The notes under the pieces were generated by a model, which did no database searches, was not told where the DNA came from, and saw only the letters and a program-made list of their open reading frames with translations. From the NCBI GenBank assembly GCA_017414725.1, contig JAFQKZ010000029.1, forward strand, positions 1 through 14,100: a DNA stretch of 14,100 nt, given 5' to 3'. The DNA comes from Clostridia bacterium (GTDB lineage Bacteria; Bacillota; Clostridia; Oscillospirales; Acutalibacteraceae). Made by a program: the position numbers and the translations under genes. Shown here one piece after another: positions 1-5,246 of the stretch; position 1 is the first letter of the stretch, and the number at the start of each line of letters is the position of its first letter.

Positions 1-229
1 AGACATTTCTGAGTTTATTTCTGAACAAGATATGCAGGGTATTTCCGAACAAGATCTAGAAAAATTCTGTGTAGAAGCTATAAATTCCAATCAAAACGCT
101 GTTCAAGATTATCTCAACGGCAAAGAAAAAGCTTTGAAATCTATTTTGGGCTGTGTCATGAAACAGACCAGGGGTAGAGCTAATGCTCAAGTTATAGAAA
201 ATATATTAATTAAATTAATCAAGAAATAG
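1..229 (+). CDS. gatB: Asp/Glu-tRNA(Asn/Gln) amidotransferase subunit B, 3' end only
   Basis: This is the C-terminal end of GatB, the tRNA-binding subunit of the GatCAB complex that converts Glu-tRNA(Gln) and Asp-tRNA(Asn) to the amidated forms. The reading frame is open from base 2 and ends at TAG 227-229. About 75 residues are visible. They match the helical C-terminal GatB/YqeY-type tail: a QDYLNGKEKALKSILG segment, then VMKQTRGRANAQ, the usual 'GQVMKxTxGxANP' signature, then a basic end. The 5' part lies outside the window. The stop codon is only 2 nt from the stop of the convergent gene at 232-1182, with no terminator between. Two further partial copies of this 3' end lie downstream at 1310-1441 and 2895-2983. 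Identification rests on remembered family motifs and is firm. Confidence 0.9.
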   Translation, partial: DISEFISEQDMQGISEQDLEKFCVEAINSNQNAVQDYLNGKEKALKSILGCVMKQTRGRANAQVIENILIKLIKK

Positions 230-231
230 AG

Positions 232-1182
232 TTATTTCTTAACTATTCGAGTTGCGTTAGACTCAGCCATGCAATCTAGGCATACGGCTCCACAGCGTTC
301 ACCTTTATAGACATGTGCACGGGTGTGGTCTGGGTTTTTAGAGCATATGTACTTTATCCGTCCCCGATCCACGGCGTCGTTAAATTCGGCGATGCTGGCA
401 TATTCTATTTCGTGAAGTTCAAATGGGTATTCACTGCAACAGATCAGAATACACTTGTCTCCCATACCACGTTTCATATAAAACTCAGTTTCTTGGTGAC
501 ATTCATTGCAGTAGGTTCTCCAGCAGCAGTTTTTATTATTTTCGCGGGATTGGCGGATAGGTCTCTTGCACTTGAGGCAAGGGTAGAAGACGAAGCATAC
601 ATTTTGTTCCCCAATTTTGGCCTCGAATTCTTTCGTGCGGCTGGAAGGGTCAGGTTGTTTGCAGGCGCAGTGGCCGTGCTGGTAGTCGTATTGTTGTCCT
701 TTTGGTAGGTTGTACGTTATTTTCCGGTGTTTAGTGGGATTTACTTTTTTGGGTTTTTTCTCTTCTACGAATTTGTCTTGCTTTTCTTTTCTCTGTTTTG
801 TGCTTTTCGGGATTTCTTTCACGAAGGGGTTCGTAGTTCTTCTTAATATTTCATCTGATATATCTTTAAGTATGAGAGTTGAAGCAGTTAGCTGTCCTGG
901 TTCGTTTTCCCATCGACAGTAAAAAGTAGACCCAGTAATATTATTTGTAAAATCAACTGCATAACCATTTTGATAAATAATTATTTCACAGTGAAAACCC
1001 AGAATATCAAAACTTTCTTCACTATTACCTAAAGAATGATAATTTTCGATTTTGACTGTTCCAACTTCACCCAAATCATATGTTTGTCCTTCTGCGAACA
1101 TCCCGGCTTTGATAGGTGGATTAGATAATAATATTACTGATGATAATGCAAAAACAGATAGTTTTCTTGCTAGTTTTTTCAT
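232..1182 (-). CDS. Secreted cysteine-rich protein A1, unknown function
   Basis: I do not recognise this family. The 316-residue protein starts with a typical signal peptide (KK at 2-3, hydrophobic 9-20, likely cleavage near PIKA-G at 26/27). A beta-rich stretch follows (30-110), then a charged linker rich in Lys/Glu (120-152), then a Cys/His-rich C-terminal domain (155-316). Cysteines fall in pairs that could bind zinc or form disulfides: C172/C174, C202/C205, C225/C228, C248/C249, C280, C297/C301/C304. The start is set by AGGAG at 1191-1195, 8 nt upstream of ATG 1180-1182. A promoter lies just upstream. The gene is convergent with gatB, their stops 2 nt apart. It is a paralogue of the frameshifted gene at 1444-2764: signal peptide and C-terminal domain are similar, the middle is not. 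The C-terminal coding part is GC-richer (32/60 at 541-600) than the 5' end (15/60 at 1141-1200). A secreted effector or toxin-like role is inference only. Confidence 0.8.
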   Translation of the reverse strand: MKKLARKLSVFALSSVILLSNPPIKAGMFAEGQTYDLGEVGTVKIENYHSLGNSEESFDILGFHCEIIIYQNGYAVDFTNNITGSTFYCRWENEPGQLTASTLILKDISDEILRRTTNPFVKEIPKSTKQRKEKQDKFVEEKKPKKVNPTKHRKITYNLPKGQQYDYQHGHCACKQPDPSSRTKEFEAKIGEQNVCFVFYPCLKCKRPIRQSRENNKNCCWRTYCNECHQETEFYMKRGMGDKCILICCSEYPFELHEIEYASIAEFNDAVDRGRIKYICSKNPDHTRAHVYKGERCGAVCLDCMAESNATRIVKK

Positions 1183-1201
1183 CTTTATTTCTCCTAATTT
1201 T

Positions 1202-1309
1202 TTATTTATTATAGCTATAATAATATTATTATAAATCTTTAATTTTATTTTGTCAAATGTTTTTTGAAAACAAAATAGAGCCGATATTTCGACTCTTGAA
1301 AAATATATA
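1202..1309. repeat. 108-bp direct repeat, copy 1 (A1 promoter and leader)
   Basis: This stretch is identical, base for base as I read it, to 2784-2891. It carries the A promoter and runs up to the joint with a gatB 3'-end fragment. The repeat continues with mismatches into the signal-peptide coding region (about 1078-1201 versus 2660-2783). It marks a duplication of the whole gatB-end plus A-gene unit. Confidence 0.9.
1228..1256 (-). promoter_or_regulatory. Consensus sigma-70/A promoter of A1
   Basis: Read on the minus strand, TTGACA (1251-1256) is followed by exactly 17 nt and TATAAT (1228-1233). This is a perfect match to the vegetative promoter consensus, about 45 bp upstream of the A1 start. 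The -10 overlaps an 18-bp AT palindrome (1216-1233) that could be an operator or only AT-rich coincidence. Confidence 0.8.
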
Positions 1310-1441
1310 GCTGTTCAAGACTATCTCAACGGCAAAGAGAAATCTTTGAAATCTATTCTGGGCTGTGTCATGAAACAGACCAGGGGTAGAGCTAATGCTC
1401 AAGTTATAGAAAATATTTTAGTTAGGTTAATCAAGAAGTAG
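1310..1441 (+). pseudogene. Duplicated gatB 3' end, copy 2
   Basis: This is a second copy of the last 44 codons of gatB, including the stop TAG 1439-1441. It is nearly identical to 98-229. The frame reads AVQDYLNGKEKSLKSILG and so on to LIKK. It is joined at its 5' side to the A1 leader, so it has no start and is not a working gene. Compared with copy 3 it lacks the 24 nt (8 codons) before AVQDY. The frame stays open a few codons further upstream (ISTLEKYI), which may be a diverged continuation of gatB. As at the real gatB, its stop is followed after 2 nt by the ancestral stop of an A-family gene (1444-1446). Confidence 0.9.
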
Positions 1442-1443
1442 AG

Positions 1444-2764
1444 TTATTTGGTGCTTTTTCTGTAGTAGGCAACATTATATGCTTTCATGCAGTCAAGGCA
1501 TTTAGGTCCACATCGTTTACCTTTATATGCGTGCCCACGGGTATGATTTGGGTTTCTAGGACATATGAACTATCTGTCTTCGTTTCGCGGCTTCGTTAAA
1601 TTCGGCGGTGTTGGCATATTCTATTTCGTGAATTTCAAATGGATATACGTTGCAGCATCTCAGAATACGTGTGGTTCCTGTACCATGTTCCATATAAAAC
1701 TCAGTCTCGCGCTTACATTCGGGGCAGTATGTTTTCCAGAAGGTGTCTCTGGTGCTTGCGCGGGACCGGCGGATGGGTCTCTTGCACGTGAGACAAGGGT
1801 AGTACCTGAGGTATTTGCGGTGGGGGCCAATTTTCACGCCTATCGCGCGTGCTGGTCCTGGGGCAGGGGTTTCGCAGGCGCAGTGTCCGTTTTTGTAGTC
1901 GTGTTGTTTTCCTTCTGGTAGTTCGTACGTTATTTTTCGGTATATAGGTTCTTCTACTGATTTTTTGAGTTTCTTTTCTTGTATGTGTCTATCTGTTATT
2001 TTTGTTTGTTGGTTTTTCCGAGGCGTTGCAAGTCTTCCCAACGTTGCTTGTTTCTTAGATATTTCGTTCTGGTCGTCATCGGTGAGTTCAGGCGGTTGTT
2101 TCAACGTCGAAAGAGATCTTGTAATGCTCCTTGGTGACGGGACAGGCGATACGCAGGGTTGTTCTTGTTGGAGAATTGCGGCTTCACGGTCGGTTTTAGC
2201 TTGTGCTTCTGGCATATGTACTTTTGTCTGCTGGCAAGTGCGTTTCGCAATACATGACTTTTCCGGAGCCTCTTCTTTAGGGTCGTCAGTTTTAGCTAAT
2301 TTTTTTAATTTAAGAGCATCTTGAGTGGTTCGTTTTGGCTTTTTGGTACTTTGTTGCGTTGGAGACAGCTTATCTTCAACAATCATCTCGGTTAATTTTT
2401 TATTTTTGTTGCTTCCAACCAATTCTGTAAGCGTAGTCGCTAAAATACCCAATACAAGGGTTTTAGTAATTGTTTCTGTTTTTTGTTCGTATGTATGTAA
2501 CAATTGGTCTCCGGCAGAATTGTATACTGTCACTTCGTAGTCGTCTGTCCCAACTTCAACACTTACTCTATTATTATCTGTAACAAATTCAAAGTATTCT
2601 CTGTCGTCACAGAGTTCTTTGTGGTTGTTAATAGTAATTGTTCCAACTGTATCTAAATTATATGTCTGTCCTTCTGAAAACTTCCCGGCTTTGATAGGCG
2701 AATTAGCTAATAATATTACTGATGATAATGCAAAAATAGATAGTTTTCTTGCTAGTTTTTTCAT
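1444..2764 (-). pseudogene. Secreted cysteine-rich protein A2, frameshifted near its 3' end
   Basis: A2 is a paralogue of A1 and its family is unrecognised. The start is ATG 2762-2764 with AGGAG at 2773-2777; the frame is open further upstream, but that stretch covers the promoter. The first 27 residues are almost the A1 signal peptide. The middle (about 110-275) is a long Lys/Gln/Pro-rich, low-complexity linker absent from A1. The Cys-rich domain starts near residue 277 (KITYELPEG) and keeps the CAC, CLTC, CPEC and CC pairs. The main frame stops at TAG 1556-1558 after RRQIVHMS (402 residues). In another frame the sequence continues to match A1 (CPRNPNHTRGHAYKG, then KRCGPKCLDCM) and stops at 1444-1446. 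A 2-nt deletion around 1563-1570 explains this. The product would lose the last C, H and CxxxCxxC ligands. GC is high in the C-terminal part (38/60 at 1741-1800) against 13/60 at 2701-2760. Confidence 0.8.
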
Positions 2765-2783
2765 TTTTATTTCTCCTGATTTC

Positions 2784-2891
2784 TTATTTATTATAGCTAT
2801 AATAATATTATTATAAATCTTTAATTTTATTTTGTCAAATGTTTTTTGAAAACAAAATAGAGCCGATATTTCGACTCTTGAAAAATATATA
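2784..2891. repeat. 108-bp direct repeat, copy 2 (A2 promoter and leader)
   Basis: Identical to 1202-1309. On its right it joins a gatB 3'-end fragment at 2892-2895, eight codons further upstream in gatB than the joint of copy 1. Confidence 0.9.
2810..2838 (-). promoter_or_regulatory. Consensus sigma-70/A promoter of A2
   Basis: On the minus strand this reads TTGACA (2833-2838), 17 nt, TATAAT (2810-2815), identical to the A1 promoter. It lies about 45 bp upstream of the A2 ATG, which argues against the longer reading frame that begins at 2908. Confidence 0.8.
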
Positions 2892-2894
2892 AAA

Positions 2895-2983
2895 GCTATA
2901 AATTCCAATCAAAATGCTGTTCAAGACTATCTCAACGGCAAAGAAAAAGCTTTGAAATCCATATTGGGCTATGTCATTAAACA
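2895..2983 (+). pseudogene. Duplicated gatB 3' end, copy 3 (truncated at both ends)
   Basis: In frame this reads AINSNQNAVQDYLNG, then KEKALKSILGYVIK, matching gatB at 77-165. Homology stops at about 2983, inside the VMKQTRG motif, where GNAT-like sequence takes over in the same frame. It has no start and no gatB stop. Together with copy 2 it shows that the 3' end of gatB has been duplicated at least twice in this interval. Confidence 0.85.
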
Positions 2984-3293
2984 TAATAAATATGATATTA
3001 TAATTTTGTATATCAAAGACGAAAATAAAAACATAAGCACCGTTGGGTTTGCGATATTTCAAAAGCATGATACATATATGCATCTTTGTTACTTATTTAT
3101 AGATGAAAACTATCGTTCTAAAGGTTTAGGCGAGAAATTTTTATCAATGGTTTTAGACAATGATAAATACAAAAACATTAATATAACGACAATGCCATCA
3201 AATGCAAAAGCAAAGAATTTTTATATTAATAAACTCAATTTTGAAACAGATAAAGATTCAGGATGTAAAGATAGTTTAATAAGAAGAATATAA
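2952..3293 (+). CDS. GNAT N-acetyltransferase, N-terminally truncated, fused to a gatB remnant
   Basis: The frame has a possible TTG start at 2952 and ends at TAA 3291-3293 (113 residues). The first 11 residues are gatB-derived (KSILGYVIK). After that the sequence looks like the later part of a GNAT fold: strands at DIIILYIKDEN and STVGFAIFQK, the acetyl-CoA motif A DENYRSKGLG (R/QxxGxG type) near residues 55-64, and motif B AKNFYINKLNFE near 87-98. Family members are usually about 140-170 residues with an N-terminal strand and two helices; these are missing. No ribosome binding site stands before TTG 2952, and the frame is open upstream only into gatB sequence. I therefore infer a decapitated remnant left by recombination within the gatB copy. 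Expression and substrate are unknown. Confidence 0.65.
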   Translation: MKSILGYVIKHNKYDIIILYIKDENKNISTVGFAIFQKHDTYMHLCYLFIDENYRSKGLGEKFLSMVLDNDKYKNINITTMPSNAKAKNFYINKLNFETDKDSGCKDSLIRRI

Positions 3294-3301
3294 AATTGAT
3301 T

Positions 3302-3328
3302 CCCCCAGAACGAACTAAAATTCTGGGG
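3302..3328. terminator. Hairpin next to duplicated gyrA end II
   Basis: CCCCAGAA (3303-3310) pairs perfectly with TTCTGGGG (3321-3328) around a 10-nt loop, followed on the plus strand by TATTTT. The same hairpin, slightly decayed, follows the real gyrA at 6046-6073. It could end transcription of the GNAT remnant. Confidence 0.7.
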
Positions 3329-3330
3329 TA

Positions 3331-3509
3331 TTTTAATTATTCTTGAGATTCTTGATTTTCAGTATTTTCTGGAGTGTCAGGGATATTATCAGTAATCTCT
3401 TCTTCCTCGTGGGGAACACACGCTACGGCGACGACTTTACTATCTTCAGGGAGCCTCATTAAAGTTACGCCCTTAGATGGTCTGGAGCATTTTCATATGC
3501 CCTTGGCTT
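3331..3509 (-). pseudogene. Duplicated gyrA 3' end, copy II
   Basis: About 179 bp matching 6081-6259, the 3' end of gyrA, with four differences that I count and no gaps. Read on the minus strand it encodes [18 protein letters not shown] and so on to [10 protein letters not shown], then the gyrA stop (3337-3339). Just upstream the Arg codon of gyrA is a TGA, and homology ends at about 3509. It has no start and is not a gene. Near-identity to the native end points to a recent duplication, or to import from a close relative. Confidence 0.92.
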
Positions 3510-3543
3510 TGTCACTCTTACAAAAATTATTTTAAAAAAGCGC

Positions 3544-3572
3544 TTGACAAAAGTAAACAATAGTAATATAAT
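3544..3572 (+). promoter_or_regulatory. Consensus sigma-70/A promoter of gene B
   Basis: TTGACA (3544-3549), 17 nt, TATAAT (3567-3572): a perfect consensus, 55 bp upstream of the gene B ATG at 3628. The TTG inside the -35 is in frame with gene B but is not its start. Confidence 0.85.
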
Positions 3573-3627
3573 ATTAATTAGTTCGAACTTAAAATTTAAA
3601 TTATTACGAATATGGAGAAATTTCAAT

Positions 3628-4707
3628 ATGAAAAAATCAAAAGAATTTTTAAAAAAATTAGCTGCTATAACTTTGTGCTCTATTGCTGCACTTCAAAATA
3701 TTAGTGCTAATACAGTGATTAATTTTGATCAGGGTACTGTAAGTTTTGATACTGAGAATCCTCAGAAAGCAACTGTCGTTAGTGGTGGTGCTACAAGAGA
3801 AGTTCCTGGAATACAAGATGGGAATTGTTATCTGTATCCATGGGACGAATATAATTTTATTTGTTGTAATCCAAAGCTCAATACTTATGATGTTTTAAGT
3901 ACTGCATCGAGTACCAGCACTTGGATTTATGATTTTGGCGGTGGAATTACATTTTGGCGTGGCAACTGGACTGGTTACTGTTATTTTATAGACAATGGTA
4001 CTATTATTGTTCCAGTATCTGTATCGACTGGCAATGAAAGCTGCCAATTTCAATACCACAAATCTAATGGGGTATCTTATACCATACGACGTTATGGAGA
4101 AGGTGTCTTTTTTTACCCAGAAATAACAAGCCCTTATTCTCAGCAAATTAATATAAATTATCCACCTGCACAAGGAAACAACCTCAACGTAAAAAGCTCT
4201 GAAACTACTAATATCTCACCGACTAAAAAGCCCACAACACCAAGTTTATCCACACTGGAGATGCAGAAAGCTCCAAACATGGAAGAGAGTGGATCTCGGG
4301 AAGGACGAACAGAACGCATAGGGGTGTACGATTTCCCCGCTGGGACACGCAATATCACTAATTTTGACGACTTCAAGACTGTCCGACCCACGGATTGCTT
4401 AAACCGCCACGGCATCCCAGCGACATACAGGGGAATAAACGCAACCAAGCACCGAGTCGATTACTGTAACAATTGTAGTTGCTCAAACAGATGTGTAGCT
4501 TACCAAGAACTAGGTGGTATTCTGGGTTGGAAACTCGCTCGAGCCGCTGTCCTTGCTGGGCACAAAGTCCCACCCTCACAACGAAGACGCGATGGCTGGG
4601 ATATTTACGCTAACCCCACAGCGGGAAGTAAACTAGAAGAAGAGCTGATCAAGCACGGACTATGGACAGAAGAAATGCGATTGGACGCCCTGCCTAAAAA
4701 AACCTGA
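3628..4707 (+). CDS. Secreted cysteine-containing protein B, unknown function, probably 3'-truncated
   Basis: I do not recognise this family. The ATG at 3628 is chosen because GGAG (3614-3617) lies 10 nt upstream and a promoter precedes it. The 359-residue protein has a signal peptide (KK, hydrophobic 11-24, cleavage near NISA-N at 27/28). An aromatic, beta-rich region (30-180) follows, with C67, C79/C80, C118 and C139. A Pro/Ser/Thr linker (185-230) leads to a C-terminal domain starting at VYDFPAG (233-239). That domain has a Cys cluster (C257, C280, C283, C285, C289) and a basic helical part (LGWKLARAAVLAGHK). The YDFPAG start recalls the ITYxLPxG start of the Cys-rich domain in A1 and A2, so a loose relationship is possible. 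The frame ends at TGA 4705-4707, just after an A7 run. Shifting frame there opens a continuation, so the present stop may not be ancestral. The gene sits between two gyrA-end copies. Confidence 0.75.
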   Translation: MKKSKEFLKKLAAITLCSIAALQNISANTVINFDQGTVSFDTENPQKATVVSGGATREVPGIQDGNCYLYPWDEYNFICCNPKLNTYDVLSTASSTSTWIYDFGGGITFWRGNWTGYCYFIDNGTIIVPVSVSTGNESCQFQYHKSNGVSYTIRRYGEGVFFYPEITSPYSQQININYPPAQGNNLNVKSSETTNISPTKKPTTPSLSTLEMQKAPNMEESGSREGRTERIGVYDFPAGTRNITNFDDFKTVRPTDCLNRHGIPATYRGINATKHRVDYCNNCSCSNRCVAYQELGGILGWKLARAAVLAGHKVPPSQRRRDGWDIYANPTAGSKLEEELIKHGLWTEEMRLDALPKKT

Positions 4708-5012
4708 AGTATGCCGATGACAAAGAATTTACAGAAATCGATAAGCTAATATTATCTGAAATACGAAAGAAATGGATACCTCCAGAATGGAAATAGAAAT
4801 ACAAAAATGAGACTCAAACCACTTACCAACCTAAAACGACATTTAACAAAGTTCTAGCCTCACCCGTCGGGAAGAAAAGCAAGCAGAAAACAACAAATCT
4901 TTCTTCATTAAATCACAAACTTCGTAGAATCGTGATCCTGAACATGCTCAGAAAGCGTGCAAGAGATACTAACAAAACAACAGACTATAAATATCCCCCA
5001 GGGCAAACTTGA
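4708..5012 (+). pseudogene. Decayed 3' extension of gene B
   Basis: If the A7 run at 4696-4702 had eight A's, gene B would continue as LKYADDKEFTEIDKLI and on to RKKWIPPEWK, reaching TAG 4794-4796. The same frame then stays open for another 71 codons (KYKNETQTTYQP to DYKYPPGQT) up to TGA 5010-5012, inside the hairpin. So about 100 codons are interrupted by one frameshift and one stop. The composition is charged and protein-like. No start or ribosome binding site is seen for a separate gene here. I infer a degraded end of B; an unrelated open stretch is the alternative. Confidence 0.5.
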
Positions 5013-5025
5013 ACTCTGGGGGATA
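4992..5025. terminator. Strong hairpin next to duplicated gyrA end III
   Basis: TATCCCCCAG (4992-5001) pairs with CTGGGGGATA (5016-5025). One more G-U and one G-C pair extend the stem inward. It resembles the hairpins at 3302-3328 and 6046-6073 in position and in its CCCCCAG/CTGGGGG core, but the loop differs. It probably ends transcription of gene B. Confidence 0.7.
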
Positions 5026-5035
5026 ACTTATAGTA

Positions 5036-5140
5036 TTACTCTTGATTTTCAGTATTTTCTGGAGACTCAGGAATATTATCAGTAATCTCTTCGTCTTCGT
5101 GAGAAATATAAGTTATTGTGATAATTTTAACTAAATTAAT
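5036..5140 (-). pseudogene. Duplicated gyrA 3' end, copy III, divergent allele
   Basis: On the minus strand this reads INLVKIITITYISHEDEE, then [16 protein letters not shown] and TAA (5036-5038). It aligns with the GyrA C-terminus ([34 protein letters not shown]) but differs at many residues and is three residues shorter. The acidic tail is well conserved while the segment before it is only similar. It has no start and is a fragment. The divergence suggests it came from a different strain or species rather than from copying of the local gyrA. Confidence 0.8.
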
Positions 5141-5207
5141 TTGATTTTTATATCAATATCTTAGCAAACCGACAATGGCTATGTTAGTGTATTAAGTATA
5201 TTATTTC

Positions 5208-5223
5208 TACATGTGCACATGTA
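5208..5223. promoter_or_regulatory. 16-bp perfect palindrome upstream of gene C
   Basis: TACATGTGCACATGTA is a perfect 16-bp palindrome, 23 bp before the gene C start and 5 bp after a possible -10 (TATATT, 5197-5202). A dimeric repressor operator is a reasonable guess. No convincing -35 is seen. Confidence 0.4.
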
Positions 5224-5246
5224 TTTATTTTTAAGGAGAGATATGA

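Noticed and set aside
313..922. Plus-strand reading frames opposite A1, and likewise 1565-2540 opposite A2
   Set aside because: They are shadows of the minus-strand genes: no ribosome binding sites, Phe/Cys/Val-rich nonsense composition, and A1 and A2 explain the conserved frame.
2765..2908. Longer N-terminus of A2 starting at 2908
   Set aside because: The region is the A promoter and leader, identical to that of A1, and the ATG at 2764 has AGGAG plus a signal peptide matching A1.
1202..2983. Mobile element or CRISPR as the cause of the repeats
   Set aside because: No transposase, integrase, terminal inverted repeats or regular short spaced repeats; the repeats are clearly gatB, gyrA and A-gene sequence.
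3544..3627. Longer N-terminus of gene B starting at TTG 3544
   Set aside because: That TTG is the first part of a perfect -35 box, and the ATG at 3628 has a good ribosome binding site followed by a signal peptide.
4158..4579. Minus-strand reading frames opposite gene B
   Set aside because: No ribosome binding site or promoter; gene B has both.
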